Source of the DNA: JAVBQJ01 sp031549115
GTDB taxonomy: Bacteria; Verrucomicrobiota; Lentisphaeria; Victivallales; Victivallaceae
NCBI GenBank assembly: GCA_031549115.1
Contig: JAVBQJ010000042.1
Coordinates: 20,707-84,706, forward strand
Length of the DNA stretch: 64,000 nucleotides
Reading direction: 5' to 3'
Positions 16,586 through 25,773 of this stretch are shown here, one piece after another. Under the pieces are notes generated by a model. It was not told the origin of the DNA. It saw only the letters and a program-made list of their open reading frames with translations, and did not search any database. Positions within the stretch are counted from its first letter, which is position 1; each line of letters starts with the position of its first letter. The translations under genes were made by a program, and so were the position numbers.

Positions 16586-18387
16586 AATTGCCACTCCCGG
16601 GTTGCGGTGAATTCCACGGCGAATTCATTCAGTTCATGCAGTTCCAGTACGATGATTTCATTGACGCCCCGGCGCAGCAGGGGCCAGGGGATATACAAAG
16701 CGTTGCCCGGTCCGATATTCCAATACCGGCCGATATTGACGCCGTTGATCCAGACGACGCCTTTGACGCCGGGGAAACGCAAATAGGTGTCGGCGACTTC
16801 ATCCGCCTGCCAGTGGCCCCGGTAAAAACGCGGGCGCTGGAGTGCCGGCTGTACTTCGCCGAATTCGAGTCCCGCCAGATCTTCGAGCGGGAGCGGCCAG
16901 ACTTCGTAGTCGCTCAGAATTTTGTTGCGGATCGCGGCGCCGTCGAGTAGGCCCTTGCAGTCGCGGCCGCACTCCGGGCCGTAATTGACCCGGCCGAGGT
17001 TTTCCACCAGGATATCCAGCATGGCGCCCGCGCCGTCCAGCTCCAGCGCGAATGCCGGGTCGCCCTCGTTGCGCGACGTCGTCCCCAGATAGCTTCCGTC
17101 GAGATAGAGCTGCGCCCGGTCGCGGACGCCGAACAAGCGCAGGTATTCTTCGCCCTTGACCAGCGGGCCCGGAATGTGGGTGCGGTACAGGATGAAGCCG
17201 GTGTTTTGTCCGAAAAATTCCATCGGTTCGGCGTCGCGGCTGTCGCGGCGTTTCGCGAGCCGGTGGCGCTGGCTCAACAGATCGGCGCTTTCGGTCAACG
17301 CGACCTTGCCGTAGGCGTGTTTTTTGCCCGGCAACGGCGTTCCGAAGCGGTGCTCCGGGCAATAGCGGCGCAGCACCTGCTGGACGGCGAAATACTTCGG
17401 CGTCGGGTCGCCGGCTTCGTCCAGCAGCGAGTCGTAGTCGTAACTGGTGGTCGTCGGCGCGTAATCGAGCTTGTGGAACGCGGCGTCGGTCAGTTTGCCC
17501 TGTTCGAAGACGTTGACCATGTTGGCGCCGTTGGTAAAGCCGAAGTTGGTGCCGCCGTGAAACATGTACAAGTTGACCGAGGCGCCGAGCTTCAGCATCC
17601 GCTCCAGCCCGTCGGTGACGGCGCCGGCGTCGACGGTGTGGTGGGTTTCGCCCCAGTGGTCGAAGGCGCCGAGCCAGTACTCCATGCACATCGGCGGACT
17701 CGCCGGATGCAGATCCCGGCTGCGGCGGAAGAACTCTTCGATATTGCCGGGCCCGAAGGTCAGCGCCACCGGCGAATCCGCCAGCGAACCACCGAGCAGG
17801 AACGAATATTCCCCGCCGCCGTCGGCGGTGAACAACGGCACATCGATTCCGGCGTCGCGGTAACGGCCGCGCAGCCAGGCGAGATATTCCTTGTCTTCGC
17901 CATAGGAGCCATATTCGTTCTCGATCTGCACCGCGATGACCGGGCCGCCGTTGCTGGCCAACAGCGGTCGCAGCAGCGGCAGGAGTCTGCGGAAGTAACC
18001 GTCGACGGCATCGAGGTAAGGTTGGTTCATGCGCCTGACCCGCATTCCCGGCTTTGCCGCCAGCCACGGCGGCAGGCCGCCGTTTTCCCACTCGGCGCAA
18101 ACATACGGGCCCGGGCGGGCGATCACCCACAAGCCGAGCTCGTGCGCGGTTTCGATGAAGCGGACGAAGTCGAGCATGCCTGCCGTATCCCACTCGCCGG
18201 GATGCGGCTCGTGCAAGTTCCAGCAGAAATAGGTTTCGATCGCGTTCAAACCGAGGGCGGCGGCCTTTTCCATCCGGTCGCGCCACTGCTCCGGGCGGGT
18301 GCGGAAATAGTGCATCGCGCCGGAGACGATCCGAACCGGCTTACCGTCGATTTCGACGTGATCGGGGGTGAAAATTACGTGACTCAT
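16582..18387 (-). CDS. GH35 beta-galactosidase
   Basis: 601 residues from ATG 18387, with GGGAGGAATGC upstream and an ATGA overlap with the preceding gene. GH35 hallmarks are clear: VSGAMHYFRT near the N-terminus, LNAIETYFCWNLHEP, IARPGPYVCAEWENGGLPPWL, acid/base Glu in QIENEYGSYG (about 154), and nucleophile Glu in MCMEYWLGAFDHWGE (about 237). The C-terminal part has jelly-roll-like segments (WINGVNIGRYWNIGPG). There is no signal peptide, so it should act in the cytoplasm on imported beta-galactosides. It sits with two dehydrogenases and a UlaG-like hydrolase, suggesting the released sugar is oxidised. Confidence 0.9.
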   Translation of the reverse strand: MSHVIFTPDHVEIDGKPVRIVSGAMHYFRTRPEQWRDRMEKAAALGLNAIETYFCWNLHEPHPGEWDTAGMLDFVRFIETAHELGLWVIARPGPYVCAEWENGGLPPWLAAKPGMRVRRMNQPYLDAVDGYFRRLLPLLRPLLASNGGPVIAVQIENEYGSYGEDKEYLAWLRGRYRDAGIDVPLFTADGGGEYSFLLGGSLADSPVALTFGPGNIEEFFRRSRDLHPASPPMCMEYWLGAFDHWGETHHTVDAGAVTDGLERMLKLGASVNLYMFHGGTNFGFTNGANMVNVFEQGKLTDAAFHKLDYAPTTTSYDYDSLLDEAGDPTPKYFAVQQVLRRYCPEHRFGTPLPGKKHAYGKVALTESADLLSQRHRLAKRRDSRDAEPMEFFGQNTGFILYRTHIPGPLVKGEEYLRLFGVRDRAQLYLDGSYLGTTSRNEGDPAFALELDGAGAMLDILVENLGRVNYGPECGRDCKGLLDGAAIRNKILSDYEVWPLPLEDLAGLEFGEVQPALQRPRFYRGHWQADEVADTYLRFPGVKGVVWINGVNIGRYWNIGPGNALYIPWPLLRRGVNEIIVLELHELNEFAVEFTATREWQL

Positions 18388-19196
18388 GCATTCCTCCCGA
18401 GGCGTTGGATTTGGCCGGTTTGCGGCCGGATGGTGCGGATGGCGGGGTATTTGATCGCCATATAGTCGCAAAAGGCGTCGATGTCGCCCAAGTTCATCGC
18501 GAACATGTCGTAATGCGCCGGAACGACGGCGGCGGTTTCGAGCCACCCGGCCAGGTCGGCGGCCTCCTGGTAGGTGAAGTTGCCGATGCAGTTCTGCTTC
18601 AGCCGCCGGGCGTCGCGGCCGTTGATCGGCAGGAACAGCGCATCGTAGCGGAAGCGGCGCAGCCGCTCGACCAGGCCCGGATAAAGGCAGCAGTCGCCTG
18701 CGTGATACAGGCGGAAGCCGTTGCCCTCCATCACATAGCCGAGGTACGGATAGCAGCCGGTGGCCGGATCGCGGTCGAGGAATTCGTGGGCGGAAGCGAC
18801 CGCGTGCAAGGTGACGCCGTCCAATTCCAGTGATTGGCCGTCGTCCAGCGTCAGCAGCCGTTCCGGCGCGATGCCGGTCGCGGCTTGCACTGTGGCGGCG
18901 CCGGCGCGCGGCAGCACGAAGCGCAAATGGCCGAAGCGTTGCGCCGCCGTTTGCCACAGCGGAAGATCGATGTGGTCGGCATGGTCGTGTGATCCGGTCA
19001 GGAAATCGACACCGGCCAGCGCCTCCGGCGAAAGCTGCGGCGGAATCAGCCGGTCCGGCAACGGCGACAGAAAGAGGTCGCAGCCGACCGTGGCGCTGCC
19101 GAACTGAAACAGGAAGCTGTGTTGGCCGAGGTGGCAGAAGGCGAATTCGCCCGGTCCCAAATTCAGGGCTTTCAGTTGCCGCACCGGATCGCTCAT
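18384..19196 (-). CDS. UlaG-like metallo-beta-lactamase-fold hydrolase
   Basis: 270 residues from ATG 19196, which overlaps the SDR stop as ATGA. The metal motif TGSHDHADH (HxHxDH) and later HAGDCC and VPAHYDMF match the UlaG group of the metallo-beta-lactamase superfamily, whose founding member opens L-ascorbate 6-phosphate lactone. In this operon, between an SDR/MDR dehydrogenase pair and GH35, a sugar lactonase role is a sensible guess: oxidise a sugar to a lactone, then hydrolyse it. Substrate is not shown by sequence. Confidence 0.75.
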   Translation of the reverse strand: MSDPVRQLKALNLGPGEFAFCHLGQHSFLFQFGSATVGCDLFLSPLPDRLIPPQLSPEALAGVDFLTGSHDHADHIDLPLWQTAAQRFGHLRFVLPRAGAATVQAATGIAPERLLTLDDGQSLELDGVTLHAVASAHEFLDRDPATGCYPYLGYVMEGNGFRLYHAGDCCLYPGLVERLRRFRYDALFLPINGRDARRLKQNCIGNFTYQEAADLAGWLETAAVVPAHYDMFAMNLGDIDAFCDYMAIKYPAIRTIRPQTGQIQRLGRNA

Positions 19197-19960
19197 AGCA
19201 TCACCTTGCCGCCTTCGGCCAACAGATTCTGTCCGGTGACCGCCCCGGCGCAGCGGCTGAGCAGAAACAACAAGGGGCCCATCACATCCACTTCGGACAG
19301 GATGACCGGCAGCGCCTGTTCGCGCTTGAGCGCCTCCTGCGCCGCCGGCGTCATGTGGTTGGCGAGCTGTTTCGGCGTCGCGATCCAGCCGGGGGTGAAG
19401 GTGTTGACCCGGATCATCTCCGGGCCGAGCTGCCGCGCCAGCGCGTGGGTCAACCCGACGATGCCGGACTTGGCGATATTGTACAACAGACAATCCGGTT
19501 CCGGGCGCATGTAGTTGCAGGTGCCGACGTTGACGATGGCGCGCCCGGAGCCGCGCCGGAGCGCGGGGAGGGCGGCGAGACTTGCCAGATAATGCGAGCG
19601 CAGATTGACCGCCACCGCCGCGTCGAAAGCCGCGTCGTCGAGCGTATCGAAAGCGACCCGGCGGTCGTCGGCGACATTATTGATCAGATAGTCCAAGGGA
19701 TCGATCGCCGCCACCCATTGCTTCAATGCCGCGGGATCGGTGACGTCGAGTTCCTGATAATGCGCGCGCCCCTCCGGGCATTCGGCGGCGGTGGCCCGGC
19801 CGCACTCCGGGTGGCGGCCGCAGAAGTGTACTTCGGCTCCGAGGCGGGTCAGCGTCCGGACGATTTCGCGGCCGATGCCGGAGCTGCCGCCGGTGACACA
19901 GGCGGTTTTTCCGGTGAATTCGCTGCGGAACATTTCGACGGCGGAATAATTTTCATTCAT
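19193..19960 (-). CDS. short-chain dehydrogenase/reductase
   Basis: 255 residues. Rossmann motif TGGSSGIG (about 24-31), DYLINN in the NNAG position, and active site YNIAKSG (Tyr-x-x-x-Lys) after a conserved VNVGT strand. It is a classical SDR that oxidises an alcohol or sugar with NAD(P). It starts 12 bp after the MDR gene and is coupled to the UlaG-like gene by a 4-bp overlap. Its position suggests a step in catabolism of a galactose-type sugar released by GH35. Confidence 0.85.
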   Translation of the reverse strand: MNENYSAVEMFRSEFTGKTACVTGGSSGIGREIVRTLTRLGAEVHFCGRHPECGRATAAECPEGRAHYQELDVTDPAALKQWVAAIDPLDYLINNVADDRRVAFDTLDDAAFDAAVAVNLRSHYLASLAALPALRRGSGRAIVNVGTCNYMRPEPDCLLYNIAKSGIVGLTHALARQLGPEMIRVNTFTPGWIATPKQLANHMTPAAQEALKREQALPVILSEVDVMGPLLFLLSRCAGAVTGQNLLAEGGKVML

Positions 19961-19972
19961 AGCAGGGCCGCC

Positions 19973-21004
19973 TTACGGATGGATGATGATTTTGTTGCGT
20001 TCGGGTTGCCCCATCACTTCCATGGCCTCGTGAATCCGGCTCAGCGGGAAGCGGTGCGAAATGATCGCTTCCGGATTCACCACGTTGCGCTCCATCAGCC
20101 GGATCGCCTGCTGCATGCCCAGCGGAGTGCAGCCGAAGCTGGCGTCCATCCGCCCTTCGAGGAAGTGCGTGTGCCCGCCGTCGAGTTCGAAGGTTTCATG
20201 CGTGGTGATGCCGAACACGTTCCACTTGGTGCCGCGGCGGCGCAGTTTCACCATCAGTTCGACTGCCTGAATCGGACCCGCGGCTTCGATCACCAGATCG
20301 GGGCCCTCGGGGATGATGTCATAGACCGCCTTGACGATCTCCGGATCGCGCGGATCGAGCGCGTGCGTCGCCCCCAGCTTCATCGCGTTGTCGCGGGCGT
20401 ATTGGCTCGCGTCGATCGCGATCAGGCGTCCGGCTCCGGCGGCGCGGGCGACCATCAGGCACAATAGGCCGATGCCGCCGGTGCCGATGACGACCACATC
20501 GTCGCCGACGTGCATTTCACTCTTGAGGATCACCCCTTTCCAGGCGCCGGCGAGCGGTTCGGTCAGGGCGCCGGCGTCGAAGCTGATGTTGGCCGGTTTG
20601 CGGTAAAGGCACTGCTCCTTGGTGATCATGTATTCGGCGAAGGCTCCCGCCCAGACGTCGGTCGGACCGTCGCCGCCGGTGGTGAAGGCGTTCCGGCAGT
20701 AATGCGAATTGCCGCTGCGGCAGTCCGGGCAGACGCCGCAGCTGCCGCTCGGAGCGACGATGACTTCATCGCCGAGCTGGAAGTGTTCGACGCCGGCGCC
20801 GGTTTCGGCGACGACACCGGCCGGTTCATGGCCGACGATGCAGGGAAGTTCGACATTGCGGCGGATGCCCATGATCGCCTTGTAATCGGTGGCGCAGACG
20901 CCGCAGGACTTGATCCTGACCAGCACTTCGCCGGGGCCGGGGACCGGGGTGGGAACCTCTTCGAGAACCAATTGCTTGAAATCTTTCAGTACCGCTGCCA
21001 GCAT
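19973..21004 (-). CDS. zinc-dependent medium-chain (sugar/threonine-type) dehydrogenase
   Basis: 343 residues from ATG 21004, preferred since GGAGAAA lies 9 nt upstream; ATG 21019 would add five residues but lacks a site. MDR features: CGVCATDY with the catalytic Cys, GHEPAGVV, the structural zinc Cys set (SCGVCPDCRSGNSHYC), and the cofactor fold VVIGTGGIGLLCL. It resembles sorbitol/galactitol or L-threonine dehydrogenases. It is first gene of the SDR-UlaG-GH35-UroD operon, under a near-consensus promoter facing the ROK repressor gene. Confidence 0.85.
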   Translation of the reverse strand: MLAAVLKDFKQLVLEEVPTPVPGPGEVLVRIKSCGVCATDYKAIMGIRRNVELPCIVGHEPAGVVAETGAGVEHFQLGDEVIVAPSGSCGVCPDCRSGNSHYCRNAFTTGGDGPTDVWAGAFAEYMITKEQCLYRKPANISFDAGALTEPLAGAWKGVILKSEMHVGDDVVVIGTGGIGLLCLMVARAAGAGRLIAIDASQYARDNAMKLGATHALDPRDPEIVKAVYDIIPEGPDLVIEAAGPIQAVELMVKLRRRGTKWNVFGITTHETFELDGGHTHFLEGRMDASFGCTPLGMQQAIRLMERNVVNPEAIISHRFPLSRIHEAMEVMGQPERNKIIIHP

Positions 21005-21033
21005 CGTGTGTTTCTCCATATTTTAGAACTGTT

Positions 21034-21048
21034 GCAAAAGCGATTTGC
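21034..21048. promoter_or_regulatory. possible ROK operator
   Basis: GCAAA-AGCGA-TTTGC is an inverted repeat just downstream of the -10 box of the dehydrogenase operon, at about the transcription start. A repressor bound here would block transcription. The divergent ROK gene is the natural candidate. Confidence 0.4.
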
Positions 21049-21053
21049 TATAT

Positions 21054-21082
21054 AGTATAGACAATTTTTTCAATTATGTCAA
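21054..21082 (-). promoter_or_regulatory. near-consensus sigma70 promoter of the MDR/SDR/GH35 operon
   Basis: On the minus strand TTGACA (21077-21082), exactly 17 bp, then TATACT (21054-21059). It overlaps the furthest upstream possible start of the ROK gene (21076), which argues for the later ROK start. Confidence 0.75.
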
Positions 21083-21162
21083 GTATTGATAGAATGAAAA
21101 AATGTAAAAATTTTATATTTATTCGCGATTGCCTTTTAAAAAACGGGACATTATATTACGAT

Positions 21163-22326
21163 ATGACAGAATTGGCCGACAAACACGGTTCCGGAGCCCA
21201 CCGGGAGATGAAGCTCGCCGCCTTCGAGGCGGTGATGGGAGCGGTGCGCGCCGGCGCCCGGACGCGCCGGGAGATTCAGGCGCACGCCGCTTTGTCGTGG
21301 GGAGCCACCAGCCAGTGTGTGAGCCGTCTGCAGGAGATCGGCATGCTGGTCGCAGGCCAGCCGGAACGCGTTTCCGGCGGCGAGGGGCGTCGTCCTGTCT
21401 CTGTCGGCGTCCCGGAGAAACGCTTTCTGGTGACGGCGCTGGAGATGTACCCTTTGGAGGCGGTCGGGGTTACCATGAATCTGGCTGGCGAGGTGGTTTG
21501 GACGCACCGGTTGGAATTCGACGATGCCGGGGACAATGCGGCGCTGGAGAAGCGCCTGGAGGTGTGGCGCGGGGAATTGGAGCGGCGCTTCCGGCCCGGC
21601 GCGGTGCGCGAGTGGCATCTGGTGTTGACCGGCGCGGTCGACGCGGTACGCCGCGTCTGGCTGCGGACGCCGCAACTGCCGCACATGCGCGATTTTTCCG
21701 TGGCGAATCCGGAGTTGACGTTATTCTTTGAACACGACGTGACGGCGCGGGCACGGGAGGTGGTACGGCAGTTGTCGTTGCCGGAAAATTCCGGTTATGT
21801 GTTTTTTCACATCGGCCGCGGCGTCGGCATGGCGGTGTGCGAGGAGGGGCGTTTCCTGCATGGGGCGCGCGGAATGGCCGGGGAAATCGGTCATTTGCCC
21901 CTGGGAGGAACACACCTGTGCTCGTGCGGCAACTCCGGGTGTCTGGAAAGCCTCTTTTACCCGGCCAACCTCTTCACCGAAGCCGGTATCGCCCGGGACC
22001 CGGGACCCCTGGCGGCGTATGCGGCCGGGTTGAATGCCGAAGAAACCGACGCGCTGGCACGGACACTGTGCGGGCACTTGCTGCGGCTGCTGGTGACGGC
22101 GGTGAATTTATTCGACCCTCCCTGCATGATCGCCGGGGGGGAAATTCTCGCTCCGGTGCGGACTCGGGTATTGGAATTGTGGCCGGAATTCTGCCGTCGC
22201 CATGGCTGGGCGGCGCCGGAGGTGCCGTTGTTGTTCTACGAAACCGAAGCGGGAGCCGCGGCCGCCGGCAGCGCCCGCGCCGGAGTGGAGCTTCTGACCC
22301 AGCGGCTGCTGCGTGAATTGGTGTAG
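21163..22326 (+). CDS. ROK-family transcriptional repressor
   Basis: 387 residues from ATG 21163 (MTELADKHG). An in-frame ATG at 21076 lies on the divergent promoter and is less likely; neither has a strong ribosome site. The N-terminal part is a winged helix (LSWGATSQCVSRLQEIGMLV, with a GEGRRP turn). The rest is the ROK sugar-kinase fold with the zinc signature GGTHLCSCGNSGCLES (about 246-261) and GEIGHLPLG. Such NagC/XylR-type proteins repress sugar operons and release DNA on binding a sugar. It is divergent from the MDR-GH35 operon. Confidence 0.85.
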   Translation: MTELADKHGSGAHREMKLAAFEAVMGAVRAGARTRREIQAHAALSWGATSQCVSRLQEIGMLVAGQPERVSGGEGRRPVSVGVPEKRFLVTALEMYPLEAVGVTMNLAGEVVWTHRLEFDDAGDNAALEKRLEVWRGELERRFRPGAVREWHLVLTGAVDAVRRVWLRTPQLPHMRDFSVANPELTLFFEHDVTARAREVVRQLSLPENSGYVFFHIGRGVGMAVCEEGRFLHGARGMAGEIGHLPLGGTHLCSCGNSGCLESLFYPANLFTEAGIARDPGPLAAYAAGLNAEETDALARTLCGHLLRLLVTAVNLFDPPCMIAGGEILAPVRTRVLELWPEFCRRHGWAAPEVPLLFYETEAGAAAAGSARAGVELLTQRLLRELV

Positions 22327-22337
22327 AAATAGCTGAT

Positions 22338-22366
22338 TTGAAAAATCATTCACTTCAGATTATAGT
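22338..22366 (+). promoter_or_regulatory. sigma70-type promoter of the SGNH-like gene
   Basis: TTGAAA (22338-22343), 17-bp spacer, TATAGT (22361-22366), giving a leader of about 40 nt to ATG 22412. Confidence 0.6.
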
Positions 22367-22411
22367 ATGTAGATCGTATTTCGTATTATTTTGATTTCTG
22401 CGGGATGGCTC

Positions 22412-24856
22412 ATGAATAGAACTATCGTCTTTTGTCGCTTCCGGTGTCCTGAGCGCAGGGTATGTCGTCTGGTTGCGGTCGTTGTCATGTGTTTGGGGTG
22501 CTTTGCCGGTTACGCTGCGGAACTCCTGCCGGTTTTGTCCTGGCCGTTCAGTGAAAAAGAGCGCAGCTTCTGTCGCCAAAATACGATTCCGGATTCCGCC
22601 TGGGAAAGTCTTCGGTTATGGGAACACTGGCGGTTGCAGGTGGATAAAACCAGCCTCAACGCGTTTCCACTGCGTTCGGAAAACGAGAATGGCGCACTGC
22701 GGATAGTGACGGCCGACAGCGATGCCGTGATCTACGCCAATCAGGTTAAGGCGGATGCGATTGCGGAAGGTGGCTATGCAGTCCGGGCGGAATTTCGGCC
22801 GAATGCGTCCGGGCTGTTGCGTCTGGGGTATTACGGTTACGATGCCGACGGCAATTACCGTGGGAAGCGCGAGACCGTTCTGAAGCTTCAGCCGGGACCG
22901 ATGCGCGAAGAGATTGTTGTCGTTGCGCCGGAGGATATCCCGTTTTATCCGCAGATCCGGCCGTGTTTCGCGGTGGGGGGTGATGTGTCGCTGCGGTCGG
23001 TGTCGACAGTCGGGATCGAAGGAGATGAGCCAGGTATTTCGGTTGCGCAGGGGGTGGTCCGGGAGGTTTCATTGCCGGCACAGCTGACACCGGAAAATGC
23101 GCCGTATCCGGATTGCATGCTGACTGCCCGTGTGGAAATCGTGTCGATTCAAAAGGGAAGGTCGATCCCCCGGGAAATTCTTCTGGTCTATCCCTGGTTT
23201 TTGGAGCGCCGTCCGACTCGTTATGCCGGTTTGAAACGCGGCGACAGGTTGCTGATGCGGCTGCGTCCGTTGGATGAAGCCGATTCCCGCTTCAAATCGG
23301 TGCAGCAGGCTGACACTATTGGCAACTACGAACTGGAACCGTATCTGGCGACAGGTATGGCGGAGTTGCGGCAGCCGCTCGACTGGACGAACCCCGTTGC
23401 GTTCAAGGATGAAGAAAAACATGTTTCGATTTACAGCCGTCGGGTCAATCCGGCGCTTTCCGAAGATGCCATGCAGCGACGAAAGCAGGCCATCCGGGCG
23501 GAATGGAATCTGGTCAACACACGGCTCGAATGGATTTCCCGATTGAATGCGGCACGAATCAATCAGGAGTTTCGTTCTGCCTGGTTGGAGCGCCAGAGGC
23601 AATTAGAGACGATTGACGGCCGTATTGCCTGGGGGCGGGTGGAAAATTCCTACTTCGCGTTGCCTTTGGACTATAAGTTGCAGCTCTCTTTCAACCCGGA
23701 TCCCGGGCAGATTGACGCACTGCGTTCGATCAATGAGTTTCTGCTGGCCAATGGCGTGGAGTTCATCGTCCAGTTGATTCCTTACTATTACGATGTGGCC
23801 GCCAGAGTGTTCAATCCGGATTATGCCGGGATTCCCGATGTTCGCATGTTGACGGTGGCGCGGTCGCTTCTGGAAAGCGATATCGAAACCATGTATACGT
23901 TTGATGCTTTCGTTCAGAGTCCGCTGCAGAAGGAGTTGTTGTTTCTCTATCCGGAAGACGCCCATCCGGGAGATGGCGCGCAGGAGCTGTTGACCGACAT
24001 GATGGCGGAACGCTTGAGCCGCTTTCAATTGCGAACGGATGATGTCGCGGCGCAGGACTTCTCCGGGAAGCCGGGACGCTGCCGCTACAATTGGAACATC
24101 TGGCCCGAAGGGGTGGACATCGGCAAGCACAAACCCGGCGGCATGATGGAGGTGGAGCATATCCTCTACCGCAACCTGCCACTGTCGTTCCCGGAAGAGT
24201 CGCCGGTATTTGTAGTCGGGAACAGCTTTATCCAGTCACCGATGGCGGAAGGCGCTTACAGCACCCGGCTGGCGGCCAAAATCGGTCGGATACCGTCGAA
24301 TTGGTATGTCACCTCGCTGGGGCCGCAGATGACGATTTTTCCGGCCTTTGCCCGCAATCCGGAATTCTTTCTACGGGACCGGAAGGTCGTGGTGTTGCCG
24401 CTCGGGATCCAGCAATTGTACGATTTTCCGAATTTGCGTCAGTATGACCGGATTCGGCGACTGGTGGCGGAGTCGCTGCAGCAGGACCAAGTCGCATTCG
24501 ACCTGTTGTCCGGAATTCCGGAGCTGCCGGAGGCGTCGGTAGAGTGGAAGAATTTTATCGAAAACCATTCCGCCCGCCCGGTTCTGGTGCGGGCGGAGGC
24601 ATCGGAAGCATTTTGCGATATCCAGTTGGAGCAACCGGCAAAAGCGCTTCTGGTTCGGTTGTGCGCCTATCCGCGACACCGCCTCAGCATGGTGGTCAAT
24701 GGACAGGAGCAGGAAGTTCCCGCAAGCGAAACGGCATCGCATTTTTCCGAGTTGCTGTTCGAGTTGCCCGAAGGGACTGAAAATCTTCATATTGAGTTGA
24801 AAACGAAGCAACCGGCCGCCTATGCGGGAATTCAGGATATAACGCTGTTGCGTTAG
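22412..24856 (+). CDS. secreted protein with SGNH-hydrolase-like (AlgX/AlgJ-type) C-terminal region
   Basis: 814 residues from ATG 22412; a TTG at 22391 would add seven. An N-terminal signal segment (VCRLVAVVVMCLGCFAGYAA) directs export. The first half shows beta-rich segments with no firm family, including GDRLLMRLRPLD and GNYELEP. The second half recalls AlgX/AlgJ O-acetyltransferase-like SGNH proteins: a strand FIVQLIPYYYD, a DAHPGDGAQ segment in the place of the catalytic Asp-x-His, and VFVVGNSFIQ in the place of the GDSF block. Ser of GNSF and the Asp/His are candidates for a catalytic triad. It may acetylate or deacetylate an exported polysaccharide. It is alone on its transcript, convergent with an AraC gene. 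Confidence 0.5.
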   Translation: MNRTIVFCRFRCPERRVCRLVAVVVMCLGCFAGYAAELLPVLSWPFSEKERSFCRQNTIPDSAWESLRLWEHWRLQVDKTSLNAFPLRSENENGALRIVTADSDAVIYANQVKADAIAEGGYAVRAEFRPNASGLLRLGYYGYDADGNYRGKRETVLKLQPGPMREEIVVVAPEDIPFYPQIRPCFAVGGDVSLRSVSTVGIEGDEPGISVAQGVVREVSLPAQLTPENAPYPDCMLTARVEIVSIQKGRSIPREILLVYPWFLERRPTRYAGLKRGDRLLMRLRPLDEADSRFKSVQQADTIGNYELEPYLATGMAELRQPLDWTNPVAFKDEEKHVSIYSRRVNPALSEDAMQRRKQAIRAEWNLVNTRLEWISRLNAARINQEFRSAWLERQRQLETIDGRIAWGRVENSYFALPLDYKLQLSFNPDPGQIDALRSINEFLLANGVEFIVQLIPYYYDVAARVFNPDYAGIPDVRMLTVARSLLESDIETMYTFDAFVQSPLQKELLFLYPEDAHPGDGAQELLTDMMAERLSRFQLRTDDVAAQDFSGKPGRCRYNWNIWPEGVDIGKHKPGGMMEVEHILYRNLPLSFPEESPVFVVGNSFIQSPMAEGAYSTRLAAKIGRIPSNWYVTSLGPQMTIFPAFARNPEFFLRDRKVVVLPLGIQQLYDFPNLRQYDRIRRLVAESLQQDQVAFDLLSGIPELPEASVEWKNFIENHSARPVLVRAEASEAFCDIQLEQPAKALLVRLCAYPRHRLSMVVNGQEQEVPASETASHFSELLFELPEGTENLHIELKTKQPAAYAGIQDITLLR

Positions 24857-24866
24857 TGAGGAGGCG

Positions 24867-25751
24867 TCACAGGCCGCACGATTGGCGGAAGTCCATCGGG
24901 GTCCGGTGATACCAGCGCTTGAATTCGACGCCGAGGGCGCTGCCGGAGCCGAAGCCGGTCCGGCAGGCGATCTCCTCCACGGTCCAGTCGGTATGGCGCA
25001 GGAAGTCCGCCGCATGGCGGAGGCGGATCAACTTCAGATAATGATACGGGGTGTCGCCGGTGGCCTCCCGGAAGCGCCGGAAGAAGTTGCGCTGGGACAT
25101 GCCGGAGCGGCGGGCCAGCAGCGCCAGGTCGGGGGGCTGACGGTAGTTCTTTTCCAGTTGTTCGAGAATCTGCGGCAATGCCAGGAAGCGGGCCGGGCGG
25201 GCTTCGACCTGGCAATCGGAGCGGGCCAGAAGCACCAATATCTGCATGAACCAGGCGAAGGTCTGGAAGTAAAATGCCGGAGCCCGTTCTTTTTCCTCTT
25301 CCCGCATTCGCATCGCGATCGCGACGATCGCGGCCAGACGGTTTTCATCGAGGTGAAGGAAAGGCAGCGCGTCCTCCGGAGTGCAGTTTTTGATGCTTTT
25401 GTTCAACCGGGCCGCCAGTTCGTGGCCGCCGAAGTCGAGGTACGGCAACGGCAGCTTCTGCGGATTGAAGATGAAATTCAGCATCAACAGATCCTTCGCG
25501 TCGCGGAAGCCGTGGTGCTGCTCCGGATAGACCAGAAACACGTCGCCCGCCCGCAACGGATGGATGCCGTAATCGGTCTGATGCAGGCAGCTGCCGGCGG
25601 AAACGATCGCCAGCTCGGTGAATTCATGGACGTGAACCGGGTGATTGCCCTGCTCGCTGCCCAATTCGAGGTCGTACCGGATTTTCAGCGGAAAATCCGG
25701 CCGCTCGAAATAATGTTCCCGATCGGCGACATAACGGCCCAACTGCTCCAC
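24867..25751 (-). CDS. AraC-family regulator (RhaS/RhaR-like)
   Basis: 294 residues with a GTG start at 25751, supported by GGGAGGAGAAGTT. The N-terminal cupin has the typical HVHEFTELAIVSAG stretch (about 39-52) and GDVFLVYPEQHHGF. The C-terminal region holds the two AraC helix-turn-helix units (LALLARRSGMSQRNFFRRF; VEEIACRTGFGSGSALGVEF). It lies 22 bp after the GH78 rhamnosidase-like gene on the same strand and is probably co-transcribed with it. A rhamnose or rhamnoside effector is plausible by context. Confidence 0.85.
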   Translation of the reverse strand: MEQLGRYVADREHYFERPDFPLKIRYDLELGSEQGNHPVHVHEFTELAIVSAGSCLHQTDYGIHPLRAGDVFLVYPEQHHGFRDAKDLLMLNFIFNPQKLPLPYLDFGGHELAARLNKSIKNCTPEDALPFLHLDENRLAAIVAIAMRMREEEKERAPAFYFQTFAWFMQILVLLARSDCQVEARPARFLALPQILEQLEKNYRQPPDLALLARRSGMSQRNFFRRFREATGDTPYHYLKLIRLRHAADFLRHTDWTVEEIACRTGFGSGSALGVEFKRWYHRTPMDFRQSCGL

Positions 25752-25773
25752 AACTTCTCCTCCCGTGTTCGGC

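Noticed and set aside
21076..21162. N-terminal extension of the ROK protein from ATG 21076
   Set aside because: The ATG coincides with the -35 region of the strong divergent promoter and has no ribosome site; kept only as an alternative.
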